Made by a program: the position numbers and the translations under genes
Assembly: GCA_034096865.1 (NCBI GenBank)
Contig: JAWQFJ010001248.1
Coordinates: forward strand, 41,001 to 105,000
Length of the DNA: 64,000 nucleotides
Source of the DNA: Theodoxus fluviatilis
Lineage: Eukaryota; Mollusca; Gastropoda; Cycloneritida; Neritidae
Direction: 5' to 3'
In this document: piece after piece, positions 1-10,279 of the stretch
Numbering within the stretch: the first letter of the stretch is position 1
Layout: the number at the start of each line of letters is the position of its first letter
The notes under the pieces: model-generated
The model's input: only the letters and a program-made list of their open reading frames with translations
Databases searched by the model: none
Told to the model about the DNA's origin: nothing

Positions 1-428
1 GGTGGAGTGCCCTCGGCTTGCTCATCTACGGAGTGGGTCGAGCAATTTGTCTGACATTTTTAAAGATCCCCTTGCTGTGATAAAATTTTTAATAGATTCT
101 GAGTATTATTCTCGTATATGTTGTATTATATCTTAATTGTTTTTGATATTTCCCCTACTTACCTCTTCTGTGGTAATTTTTTAATTGTACATTTTTATTC
201 AGTGAATGTTTGTTGTGGCCTTGAAACCTGATGAGCCCTGCCTTTGCTGGCTGTTGGGCTGTGGGATTAGATTTTACTGATTCTATATCACTAGTTGAGT
301 GAATTGTACTTTTCTCCGTTATTGTAAAGAGTTATATTACCATGGTAGAAGTGTTTTTAACGTTGTGGCCTTATATAGCCTACAAGGCTGATAGGCCCTT
401 AAACTCCATCCATCCATCCATCCATCCG
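1..428 (+). mobile_element. 3' end of a LINE (non-LTR retrotransposon) with (ATCC)n tail
   Basis: The first 120 bases match, with scattered substitutions, the stretch from about 34273 just after the RNase H relic at 33344-34373. The last 70 bases (GGCCTTATATAGCCTACAAG and onward, then CATCC repeats) match 34744-34873. This is therefore the truncated 3' end of a second copy of the same element, with its 5' part outside the window. Copy 2 has roughly 140 extra bases around 34497-34640 that this copy lacks. The family assignment comes from copy 2; the tail match is seen directly. Confidence 0.75.
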
Positions 429-465
429 CAGACTTGGCTGTCGACTTCCTTTTGGTGGTAGTGCG

Positions 466-1221
466 TGTAGCGTGGAAAATAGTAACCCGTGGAAAACAGT
501 GACGGAAGTCATCGCAGAGTTATCTGCGAGGGACGTGCTTTATGCAATTTACCGCTCCTGCACCTGTTCTTCGCATGGAATATATTCCGACAAACGACGC
601 ATTAGTTGCTTTACGAGGTTTTTGGTGCATTTGTGTAGTTTAACACATGATGTAGCGTTCAAAAAAGTTTTTCCCCGTGTAAAGCCGTCTCCCCTGCCGG
701 AAATAATATGGGAGTCACCTCCCTGTAGTCTGTTTGTAGTCTGGTTTTATAAAACGCGACCGTTGACTGACTTGGCACGCCCGGGGAGTTATGCTAAGAT
801 CCGGCCGCGTTAATATATCTGCGTTTTGTGACAAACGTCTTGCTCGGCGGTACTGTACTCCATGCACCTTAACGGTGCGCGTGATTCGGGTGTAATCTTA
901 AGCTAAACGACGTTCCGAATGTTTCCGACTTAGACCATTTCAGCAGCGCCAATAAACGTCGTTTAGCTTAAGATTACACCCGAATCACGCGCACCGTTAA
1001 GGTGCATGGAGTACAGTACCGCCGAGCAAGACGTTTGTCACAAAACGCAGATATATTTACGCGGCCGGATCTTAGCATAACTCCCCGGGCGTGCCAAGTC
1101 AGTCAGGCGGAGTGGCGGGTGCCGTCTCTTTTTAGAGTTGAATTTTCAGAAAATCCCTCGCAGATAACTCTGCTATGACTTCCGTCACTGTTTTCCACGG
1201 GTTACTATTTTCCACGCTACA
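466..1221. mobile_element. Fold-back (MITE-like) element with nested inverted repeats
   Basis: Outer arms 467-533 and 1154-1220 are inverted copies of each other over 67 bases with one mismatch. Inner arms 764-914 and 955-1105 are near-perfect inverted copies over 151 bases, with a 40-base loop between them. The left half carries about 230 extra bases (534-763) that the right half lacks. The element starts TGTAGCG and ends CGCTACA. It is flanked by GTGCG on both sides (461-465 and 1222-1226), consistent with a 5-bp target-site duplication. No transposase is encoded, and the 113-codon frame at 472-813 is incidental. The superfamily was not identified. Confidence 0.75.
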
Positions 1222-1967
1222 GTGCGGCGTTGAAGGAATAGCACATGTTGGAGTGTGGCAGGGTTCGGAATCAAATACAGAGTGATGTGATATGACAAAC
1301 GCGATTTTGATAATATTTGTGCATACATTTATTCAGTTGTTTGTGAAAGTCAAGCATGTAGAGCTGGGACAATGATTACAACATGACATCGCTGTAGACT
1401 ATTCTAAAGAGAATAAACACACTAAAGTGAAATAGGTAATGCCAACACTTGGGCCTGTATCATTTACATAACACATATGTACATGCACAACGAATAGAAC
1501 ATTAACAAAGGAATCCGCCTCTAAACCACATATTTTGAATAAAAGTTTACGTTTGTCAGCAACATATGTAGAACCAATCAATAATGTATACATTCCTAAT
1601 TCTATAACTGTATTTAGTCATTGTTAAATAATTTTAAATGTGACCTATAGAAATGGGGTCATCCATACAATGTCCTTTAAAAAAATACAAAATGCTAGAA
1701 ATATACTGGAAGAGAAGGGCTCTTCTGCAGCCTGGTAATATTTTGATTTGAGTCCACTTCACATCACAGTTAGGTGCAGCATCACCTGTTCACTGCAGAT
1801 ATTTTTCTGTTTCACCACCAGACTCCACCAGTTCATTAAAAAAAAACTTAAGCTCCTGTACTCCTGTTTCAAATTACTCTGAAACGTTCATTTCACCTCG
1901 GACAAAGCAACAGCATTCGTGGCTCCTTCACCACTTTCACAACAGCAAGACCAGTAGTTAGGCCCTC
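1222..1967. other. Non-coding, no gene seen
   Basis: AT-rich sequence downstream of SMUG1. There is no credible reading frame, no tRNA-like fold and no obvious repeat. Confidence 0.5.
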
Positions 1968-2690
1968 TCACTTCTCCTCACCCCATCCCTTTCCTCCTCT
2001 TCTCCTTCTCCTATCTCTTTCTTCCTCTTCTCCTCACCCCATCCCTTTCCTCCTCTTCCTCCTTCTCCTATCTCTTTCCTCCTCTTCTCCTCACCCCATC
2101 CCTTTCCTCCTCTTCTCCTCACCCCATCCCTTTCCTCCTCTTCTCCTTCTCCTATCTCTTTCTTCCTCTTCTCCTCACCCCATCCCTTTCCTCCTCTTCT
2201 CCTTCTCCTATCTCTTTCTTCCTCTTCTCCTCACCCCATCCCTTTCCTCCTCTTCCTCCTTCTCCTATCTCTTTCTTCCTCTTCTCCTCACCCCATCCCT
2301 TTCCTCCTCTTCCTCCTTCTCCTATCTCTTTCTTCCTCTTCTCCTCACCCCATCCCTTTCCTCCTCTTCCTCCTTCTCCTATCTCTTTCTTCCTCTTCTC
2401 CTCACCCCATCCCTTTCTTCCTCTTCCTCCTCCTCCCATCTTTCCTCCTCTTCCTCCTTCTCCTCACCCCATCCCTTTCCTCCTCTTCTCCTCACCCCAT
2501 CCCTTTCCTCCTCTTCCTCCTTCTCCTATCTCTTTCTTCCTCTTCTCCTCACCCCATCCCTTTCCTCCTCTTCTCCTCACTTTATCCTTTTCCTCCTCCT
2601 CCCATCTTTCCTCCTCCTCTTCTCCTCACCCCATCCCTTTCCTCCTCTTCTCCTCATCCCATCCCTTTCCCCTCCCTCCTCTTCTTCTGT
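1968..2690. repeat. Polypyrimidine minisatellite, about 720 bp
   Basis: The plus strand is almost purely C and T, built from imperfect repeats of about 57-62 bases made of short words such as CACCCCATCCCTTTCC and CTCCTCTTCTCC. It lies about 180 bases past the candidate SMUG1 poly(A) signal, so the SMUG1 sense strand is purine-rich here. The minus-strand reading frame at 2152-2439 (Gly/Glu/Lys/Arg repeats) is a by-product of the repeat. Confidence 0.9.
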
Positions 2691-2867
2691 ACGCCCAACT
2701 GGTCCTCCTCTTTTTTGTTACTATCCACGTCTTCATAGTCAATATTGCACTTGATGAAAGTTATGTCAGCACCATCTTGCAGCATCCTGCTCATCTGCCC
2801 AAACACTCAGTTAAATGCTTGCTGTGAACTATTTTCAATTTTTTAGATTCATTTGTTTGAAGTGGGT

Positions 2868-2873
2868 TTTATT
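2868..2873 (-). promoter_or_regulatory. Candidate poly(A) signal of SMUG1
   Basis: AATAAA on the minus strand, about 240 bases after the SMUG1 stop codon. It is a good position for a 3' UTR of ordinary length, but no transcript evidence is available. Confidence 0.45.
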
Positions 2874-3113
2874 AGGTCAATTTTAACACTGACAAACCCA
2901 GAGAATGAAACCTCCATAAAGATTCATCAGGCCCTAGGAAAAAAATGAACAGATCTACCCATGCATTAATGTGACAGGACTTCTTGGTTGTCGCCAAACT
3001 AAAATCAAGCAACAGAGGCCCTATCCCCCACCCCCAACCCCTTCCCCTGACTAACTGTCATGCTAAACCAACCCATTAAAACACCAAGGCAGACCATGTG
3101 GCTGCCTCACTCT

Positions 3114-3609
3114 TCACCGCGGGAAGGCAAACATGTAGGGCAGGGTGCTGGGGGAAGGTATGGAGGGGTCAAAGCTGCTCATCTGCTGCAGGATGGCCGT
3201 CTTCACTGCATTCCTCCCCTCAGAGGAAGCAGGCCAGTGCAGTCCTGCCATAGAGCAGCTGGCGGAAGCAGCCATCGCAGGGGAGGTGGTGGAAGTGGTG
3301 GCAAGGGTTGAGGTGATGGTCTGGGGTGGGGTGGGTGCCTCGCTGCTCTTGGGTGGCTGCTGGCTACCCAGACTCTGACTTGACTTTGGGGGACGGCCAA
3401 TGCCGCGGCAGAGAGGCAACCCTGCAGTCAGTCTTTCCACCAGACCACAATCCACACCCATGGTGGTCAGTACACCTGCTGACCCCAGCTGTCCCAGGGC
3501 GATGGCCTCCCAGCACTTGTTGGCGGCCGGGTTGCCAGGACTGGGGTGCATCAGACATGTGGTCCTGATGCTGGTGATTCCATATTGTCGAAGCACTTTC
3601 TGCACGCAC
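3114..3609 (-). CDS. SMUG1: SMUG1 last coding exon
   Basis: Starts with the catalytic-His motif region ([14 protein letters not shown]), then an unconserved Ser/Thr/Pro/Ala-rich tail ending at TGA (3116-3114). Its acceptor (CTGCAG at 3615-3610) lies 24 bases from an inverted-repeat element at 3639-3826. Confidence 0.92.
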
Positions 3610-6600
3610 CTGCAGGTATAAAGAAACAAAGAAATGACTACAGTAGTCGCCGCTTATAAAACACGCAGTAATAAAAACAGCCGTTTTTTTAAAACAGTTT
3701 GTCCTGTCCGGATTTACATCGTTACTGATGGACATGTTCAACACGCAAACGGTTAATAAAAATGCCGCTTTTTAAAAACACTATTGTTCGGTCCCAATGT
3801 GTTTTTAATAAGCGGCGACTACTGTATCTCCATCAGATGCTTAAAATTTACTAAAACTGTTAAGCATGAAGAGTTTATTCAATCTGATGTCATGGTGTCA
3901 GAGAAATATTCCAGGGCCCGTATTCACAACGGCGATTTATCTTTTTAACACTCGATTTATCCCCTAGCCCCGCGTTATCTTGATCGGTTAGATAAGGTAC
4001 GCTCGTCAGAGGATTCTAGGTTGCGCTTTGCTATATATACTGGTTTCCAGCCAAGGGAGAGCGGAACAGGCAGTTGGAATCGTCTGAGTTTAGAGATAAA
4101 TCGGAGTTAAAATAAATCGCCGATAAATCGCCGTTGTGAATACGGGCCCAGGATAATAAAAACAATAACAGTGATAAGTAGGCATCCATCAGTTCCAAAG
4201 GACCATGGATCCGTGCTGCTGGATCCCAGTCCCATCCCATCAACAGTGTCTGCTGTGGCTCAGAAGTCCATTGCAGGAAAGGCAGTCCAAACCACAGTGT
4301 TCACATCTGAGGGTCAAAGGTGATCTCTCCAACCAAAGTTGGGTCTTCCTCCAGAGGCACTTGTCTGCTCCACACGGCTTCTCTCAAGCTGTGAGGGGCC
4401 TCTCTGTACACTCTGTCTTCAGGCACTCCTGTCCAAGGTGGCTACCTCCCAGGTGTCCGCAATGATCCCCAGATCTGCAAGATCACACTTGCATATGTTT
4501 TTATAGCGTAGCTGCGGTCAACCGGTTGGCCTCTTTCCTTCTGTGAATTCTCTGTAGTGGAAATCTTTGGACATTCACCCATCTTCCATAAGGGACATGC
4601 CCCAACCAGCGCAGTCGCCTTTGCTTGGGAAGGGTATACATGGATGAGACTCCTGCTCATTCAAACACTGCACTGTTGGTTGAGTGGCCTCTCAAATAAT
4701 AACTACACTGATAATAACCTTTATTATTTGTCTTCTCTTTCAGAGGAAATTTGGGAGGGAGGGAGTTTCACTCCCAGTCACTGCTGTGTATTGCCCAGTG
4801 ACCAGTCTCACTCCTCAGTACGTGAGGCAAAGCAGGTGAAGCTACTTGCTCAAGAAACAGCTCTTAATACTTGCAGCTTTGAACACAGCACCTGCCAGCC
4901 ACAAAGCAATTGCAGTGGTGTGCCTTGTCCACTGGACTAGAGCAATATAAATCAATGCTAAAATTACAGAAATCCACACATCTTTCTTTAAACTTTAAAT
5001 GCAAACGTACAATCCTCTCTGAACTCAACATTAATAAAATTACAAAATTTCAACATAAACACATTAACATATTTATAATCCAAATTTCTCCCATCCCAGG
5101 GGTTGAACACGGCACTGCGCCTCGCACATAATCAAACTCCAAAGCTTGCTCGCCTAAATCCGCCTGTATCAATAGGCGAGTAGAGGTTGAGGAGCTTGGG
5201 GCTGCCAGGAGCTGGTGATCTCTGGAGTAAACAATGGAAGGTTAAAGAAGCTCCTGTTAATTTCTTTTATTTTTTTCAAAATGGTAAAAATACCTCAACA
5301 AGGAGCATGCAGATCATCAGAACACTTACTCATGAGCAAACTTTCCCACTCCCACGACAATCTCAGGCTTCATCAGGTAGATAACATCCATCAGAGCTGT
5401 CTCACAGGCCCCGTTGATCTGCCTCTGTGTGGAGGCTGGCAGTTCTGGTGGCGTGATGTTCTTGCCAGACTCTGCCATGAAGGCCAGAGGACACACGTTG
5501 TGCACAAAGCAGCTGGCAAAGAAGTTTCCTGGACGGCCACACAGCTTCTGGAAGAGTCCCCAGAATCTGGCCCCAGACACCTGAAAAGGAAATGGAGTTA
5601 CAGGGTGAAGGTAATGGTTTGACATGGCATCTTTTTAACCCAGAGCAAAAGAAATCTGCTGAAAAAAACAACTGGGAATGTTTTCTGTATGACATCTGGA
5701 AATGGATATAAAGGTAAAAGTGTTGAATTTACTTGATGTTTTATCACCCAAAAGTGATAGAAATCAGCTGGAAAAAACGTGGATGTTTTTGGTATGTCAT
5801 CTGACACAGGAAATACAGGTAAAAGTATTGAATTTACATGGTGCCTAATGACTCAGAAGTGATAGAAATCAGCTAAAAAGGAAGTAAAAGTATAAGGATT
5901 GCATTTACTTAGTGATCTCTCACCCCAAAGTGATAGAAATTTGATGAAAATATCCAGGGATGTCTTTGAGATGACCAAGACTAAGCCAAGTGACAATGTG
6001 GTGCAACAAACAGACAGTATGATGCAGTGATCAAGCAATCGTACTGAAGGTTGGGCAACCACAGAACAATACTCGGGAATAACTACCACTGCTTGCAACA
6101 TATTGGCACTGCTTTTATGGCAACCAGGAATAGGGCATCTAAGACAGAAATGCCCAAGTCTGTTCACATGAACACTGCAAAGGGCTAGAGCTACATAGTT
6201 ACTCGGGTTGTTGTGCTTTTTAGGCTACTCCAGTAGCTAAGCCTGGTGGATGGTGGTGGACGGTGTATAATGACCAACAGCCTTTTTAGGCTATGTAAAC
6301 CATGAGAATCACTGGAATCATTTCGAGTAAATGCAAATCAAATCACTATGTCCCTAGTTATTTGCCTCTTACAAATCATGTGGGGAGATGTGGTTGGTCA
6401 ATTCTTATCATCCCCAACCCATAGCTCAGACTGCGGTGGACCCAAGCAGGCAAAGACCAAAGAGGCAACATGGGGAGCCTACAGTGGAGCGTCCTTTCAG
6501 AAAGAATACACTTAGCTGTTTGATGCCTCCCTTGTTTGGTGGAAGCCTCTAGTTTCAAAGCCCTTTAGGTTTACTTTTGTATCATTTGGAAAGGTAAGGA

Positions 6601-6615
6601 AAAGCTTTAAACAGG

Positions 6616-6689
<74 letters not shown>

Positions 6690-6712
6690 CCTCCCTCCCT
6701 CCCTCCCTCCCT

Positions 6713-6778
<66 letters not shown>

Positions 6779-6953
6779 GCCACAGGCGGTTATGGTAACC
6801 CATCTGACCCTACTTTTCATTGTCCACCCTAAACTTTTTTCCTCAAAGTAAACAAAACAAACAAATGTATAAATACATAAATAAACAAATGAACAAATAC
6901 ATAAATGAATGAATAGATAACTAAATAAAATTAACAAATAAACAAACAAATAA

Positions 6954-7024
<71 letters not shown>

Positions 7025-7076
7025 CACAGACAGACAGACAGACAGATAGATAGATGGAGAGATGAGATGAGATTAA

Positions 7077-7123
<47 letters not shown>

Positions 7124-10100
7124 ATGAATGAATGAATGAATGAACGAATGAATAAATAAATAAATAGAATAAATAAATAAATAAATAAATAATCAACATT
7201 TGACAGTAAACAACAAACTGCGAGCTGCCTTATCTTCCCTGCCCTATGAACACTCAAGGAATCCACAATTTAAGCTTTTTTCATGTGTTTTCAGTGAAAT
7301 AAATAAAAATGTTTGTGTTCATTGTGGCCTCTTCTAAATAAAAAATAATAGAATTTCTTTTTAAGTTCAGGCCGACCTACTGACCCCTTCATTATTATTT
7401 ATTTTGTCATGTTACTGAAACCACAACTTATTTTTGTACGGCATATATTTTTATCGTGCTTTCAGATGGTGGATTTAGCTCTACAAAATGCTGCCTTCAC
7501 CCACCTCAAATACAAAATATACATGTTGGATGCACAACACTCTATTTACTATTGTGGTGGGCCAAAGGCCTGTGCAATGAACTAATATGTGACCAGCCAC
7601 GACAAAACCAGTGCTAAGTCCATTTTTGGACAAAATGGGGTTTTAATACTTTTGAATTCTGCATTCATTTCTGTTTGTTTTGATATGAGAATGAACAGTG
7701 TGAGTTAATTAGAATAGGAGTTACAGGCATTTCAAGTTGGGTACTGAAGCAGCTGTCATTTTGAAAAAACGGTCTCAGAAGATTTACCCTCTTCAGACAT
7801 TAAACACCTTAGCAACGGTATTTCAAACTCCGTTTCCAAAAATAGCTGACCTTATTTTTCTTCGACATGCACAGAGCGGGAACGCCGAGAGAGCGGCCTT
7901 TCTAACGGTATATAACATGAAGGGGTTCTGCAAGGGTTTAGGTGTGTTTATTGCGGCTAAAATGAGGCAATTAACGCTAATTACAGGGAGCTTTTGAAAC
8001 AATACATAACACAAAAGTCTTTATTTTACCATCAAAATATAATTCTTCAAAATGTTTCCTTTACTGGCATGATAGTTTGAACCATGTAGAATCTATTTTC
8101 ATCAAAAAGTAAAAATCACCCAGAGTGACCCTCCCTGCCTTTTTTCAGTCGTAGCGCAAAATAGTGCCGCGCGACTTAGCACTGGTTTTGTCGTGGCTGG
8201 TCACATATGTTCCTTGTGTGTTGTTCCTCCCCTCACCTCGGAGCGCTTGCAATCCAGGCCAAGGATGGGGCGCTTGGGATGTTCTCGCAGAGGCTTCAGC
8301 ACCTGGCCCTGGATTCCCAGCCAGTCCTGCACCACACTTTTCTCCCCAAATGGCACCTGCAATCAGTCACCATGGCAACATTGTACAATACAAGACTACT
8401 TGGTCTCATTCTGGTGACTACATGTGAAACTACAATAAGAGGAAAAACAGAATTTTGTCCTGTATCGATTTCATACAGCACGTTTACAAGTCAAAATATG
8501 ATAAATGAACATATAGGTATCCATCAATACTGCAGAAAATGCATTAGTGAATATGAAGCTATGATACTGAACGATGATCTGTAAAATGAATGTTAAGCAT
8601 AACATATTTAGCAATTTACCCTCCATAGTATTCTGTCTGGGAAAAGTCTTTGTCGTCACTCATTCAGTCATCAGCAGAGACATAAAATAAATCTGAGAGC
8701 AAATACAGTGCTAACATCTAATGTCATTTTAATCCTAAAACATCACTCCATCCAGTGCATTGAGTTGACTTGCAATGCAAATCAGAAGTACAATGTGGAC
8801 CCACAAAGAGTTTCTTTACTAAATAAAACTCTCAAGTCTCTGTAGGGCCTTTCTCCACTCTGACTGGTATCCCAGTTCCATCCAGTCTCTGTAGGGCCTT
8901 TCTCCACTCTGACTGGTATCCCAGTTCCACCCAGTCTCTGTAGGGCCTTTCTCCACTCTGACTGGTATCCCAGTTCCACCCAGTCTCTGTAGGGCCTTTC
9001 TCCACTCTGACTGGTATCCCAGTTCCACCCAGTCTCTGTAGGGCCTTTCTCCACTCTGACTGGTATCCCAGTTCCACCCAGTCTCTATAGGGCCTTTCTC
9101 CACTCTTTGACTGGTATCCCAGTTCCATCCAGTCCCTGTAGTGCCTTTCTCCACTCTTTGACTGGTATCCCAGTTCCACCCAGTCTCTGTAGGGCCTTTC
9201 TCCACTCTTTGACTGGTATCCCAGTTCCACCCAGTCTCTGTAGGGCCTTTCTCCACTCTGACTGGTATCCCAGTTCCACCCAGTCTCTGTAGGGCCTTTC
9301 TCCACTCTGACTGGTATCCCAGTTCCACCCAGTCTCTATAGGGCCTTTCTCCACTCTTTGACTGGTATCCCAGTTCCATCCAGTCCCTGTAGTGCCTTTC
9401 TCCACTCTTTGACTGGTATCCCAGTTCCACCCAGTCTCTGTAGGGCCTTTCTCCACTCTTTGACTGGTATCCCAGTTCCACCCAGTCTCTGTAGGGCCTT
9501 TCTCCACTCTGACTGGTATCCCAGTTCCACCCAGTCTCTGTAGGGCCTTTCTCCACTCTTTGACTGGTATCCCAGTTCCACCCAGTCTCTGCCCACCTTA
9601 GGTTGTCTCTTACGTTCCTGCAGTGAAGATGGACAGTTTAATTGCCTGTTTTGCAAAGAAGCTACAAAAAGTAGCCTAAGATGGGTGGAGAAAGGCACTA
9701 GAGAGACTTAAGTTAAAAGATAAAAGCCAATAGTTACAGAGAGGGAAGTACCCTTACCCCATTCTGCACCATTCCATAAGGACCAGGGTTCATCCCGATG
9801 AAGAGAATTTTCCGACAGCTGTTTCCATACCTGAGCACGAAGTCCCTGTGTGGGTCAAAAGCATACTCAAGGCAGTTGTACACACAGTTCACCAGGGGTG
9901 GAAGACTCAGAGACAGGAGGTTCTGACACAGCCTCTTTTCCACCAACAGATACCTCTCTGCAACGGAGAAAATCTTCTCCTCTGGGCCTGGAGAAAAGAT
10001 GTAGATGCCCTGGTTCAGACAAAATTCTCTCAGGAGCACTTGAGGCTCATTGTCCATGCGGAAGGATTCTGATCTGGATTCTTTCTCCTGGAGCCTCTGG

Positions 10101-10273
10101 AACTCTGCCAGCTGAGCCAGACTGTGGGACTGGGGCACTGAAAGCAGCGGACTTTGGTGCCGGTCCCCGTCATCTGCATGCTTCCGCTTCAAGGACTGCT
10201 TGGGTGACTTGGAACCTTTAAAGTGCGAGTCCACTGTGGTTTCACTTGAGGGATCCATACCTTTCTCACCCAT
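3114..10273 (-). CDS. SMUG1: Single-strand-selective monofunctional uracil-DNA glycosylase
   Basis: Nuclear base-excision-repair enzyme that removes uracil and oxidised pyrimidines from DNA. Four coding exons (10273-9758, 8356-8237, 5580-5330, 3609-3114) join with consistent phases into 460 residues. The first 100 or so residues are a polar extension with a basic cluster (KRKH at 29-32) that could be a nuclear signal. The glycosylase fold follows. Motif GMNPGP is at 160-165, with Asn162 in the water-activating position. CFVHN is at 236-240, with Asn240 in the uracil-recognition position. HPSP is at 317-320, with His317 as the catalytic His. After HPSP this protein has Gly where I recall Arg in vertebrate SMUG1. 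A Ser/Thr/Pro-rich tail of about 110 residues follows, so the protein is much longer than the roughly 270-residue vertebrate enzyme. The ATG chosen (10273-10271) sits a few bases after a splice acceptor and has G at -3 and +4. A 5' non-coding exon must lie upstream. Confidence 0.93.
3639..3826. mobile_element. MITE with TA duplication (Tc1/mariner-pogo type likely)
   Basis: The terminal inverted repeats read TACAGTAGTCGCCGCTTA on the left (3639-3656) and its exact complement on the right (3809-3826). The outer TA on each side fits a TA target-site duplication. The 188-bp length and lack of coding capacity indicate a non-autonomous element. The pogo/Tigger affiliation is inferred from the TA site and the CAG-initial repeat. 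It sits in SMUG1 intron 3 directly before the last exon. Confidence 0.75.
3914..4149. mobile_element. MITE-like element with GGGCCCGTATTCACAACGGC termini
   Basis: About 26 bases at 3914-3940 (GGGCCCGTATTCACAACGGC then GATTTAT) recur inverted at 4123-4149. The interior is AT-rich with extra short copies of the TAAATCG word. No target-site duplication could be fixed. It lies in SMUG1 intron 3. Confidence 0.65.
4150..5077. other. SMUG1 intron 3, no feature seen
   Basis: Intronic sequence without a supported gene. The frames at 4205-4465 and 4557-4940 lack domain signal and are taken as chance. Confidence 0.5.
5078..5215 (-). mobile_element. SINE-like dispersed repeat, copy 1
   Basis: Shares about 120 bases with 41180-41315, including GGCACTGCGCCTCGCACAT and GCGAGTAGAGG. 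On the minus strand it carries a GTTCAACCCCTGG-like stretch that resembles an RNA polymerase III B box, suggesting tRNA ancestry. The repeat relationship is seen directly; the tRNA origin is a weak inference. Confidence 0.5.
5330..5580 (-). CDS. SMUG1: SMUG1 third coding exon
   Basis: Starts VSGARFWG and contains the conserved CFVHN and LTPAELPA-like (ITPPELPA) segments. Acceptor TTTTCAG, donor GTAAGT. The last codon is split GA|G. Confidence 0.93.
6240..6432 (-). mobile_element. SINE-like element sharing the LINE tail
   Basis: The minus-strand reading matches the copies at 15841-16053, 39490-39675 and 42786-43008. It has a body with ACCACATCTCCCCACATGAT and GGCAAATAACTAGGGA, then an AGCCTAAAAAGGCTG segment and a CACCATCCACC tail. 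It lies in SMUG1 intron 2. Confidence 0.6.
6619..6776. repeat. (CT)n microsatellite with (CCCT)n core
   Basis: A nearly pure CT tract interrupted by nine CCCT units around 6683-6720. Confidence 0.95.
6786..7450 (+). mobile_element. Dispersed repeat with expanded internal microsatellites, copy 1
   Basis: Its flanks match 51446-51775: a TGTCCACCCTAAAC-like start, GGAATCCAC in the middle, and TTCAGGCCGACCTACTGACC then CATGTTACTGAAACCACAAC near the end. The middle (6958-7200) is occupied by (GACA)n, (AAAT)n and (GAAT)n runs. Type unknown; it lies in SMUG1 intron 2. Confidence 0.65.
6958..7200. repeat. (GACA)n, (AAAT)n and (GAAT)n microsatellites
   Basis: About 20 GACA units to 7044, then AAAT runs with an embedded GAAT block. 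All minus-strand frames here (Tyr/Leu/Phe/Ile or Cys/Leu/Ser/Val repeats) are by-products. Confidence 0.95.
7588..8204. mobile_element. MITE with 33-35 bp terminal inverted repeats
   Basis: The left repeat begins TGTGACCAGCCACGACAAAA at 7588 and runs to CTAAGTC (7620). The right end (8172-8204) is its complement. TA flanks both ends (7586-7587 and 8205-8206). The 617-bp length and absence of transposase indicate a non-autonomous element. The 86-codon frame at 7737-7997 has no recognisable domain. It lies in SMUG1 intron 2. Confidence 0.8.
8237..8356 (-). CDS. SMUG1: SMUG1 second coding exon
   Basis: 40 codons beginning VPFGE and containing [12 protein letters not shown], both recognisable SMUG1 motifs. 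It is flanked by a TGCAG acceptor and a GTGAGG donor. An inverted-repeat element (7588-8204) ends about 30 bases past this donor. Confidence 0.93.
8835..9591. repeat. 49-51 bp minisatellite in SMUG1 intron 1
   Basis: About 15 tandem units containing GACTGGTATCCCAGTTCCA and TAGGGCCTTTCTCCACTC. Units differ by a TT insertion (51 vs 49 bp). A block of five units (about 9085-9335) is repeated almost exactly 251 bases later. Reading frames of up to 245 codons arise from it and are not genes. Confidence 0.95.
9758..10273 (-). CDS. SMUG1: SMUG1 first coding exon
   Basis: Encodes residues 1-172, ending just after GMNPGP. A 3' splice site lies only 3 or 6 bases upstream of the ATG (two AGs in tandem at 10281-10277). 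The donor GTAAGG starts at 9757, phase 0. Confidence 0.9.
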
Positions 10274-10279
10274 GCCCTG

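Noticed and set aside
472..813. 113-codon frame near the left edge
   Set aside because: It lies inside the left arm of the fold-back element and has no recognisable domain.
7737..7997. 86-codon frame inside the MITE at 7588-8204
   Set aside because: No known domain; MITEs of this size normally encode nothing, and both strands show equally long frames.
8819..9556. 245-codon minus-strand frame
   Set aside because: By-product of the 49-51 bp minisatellite; equivalent frames exist in other phases and on the other strand.
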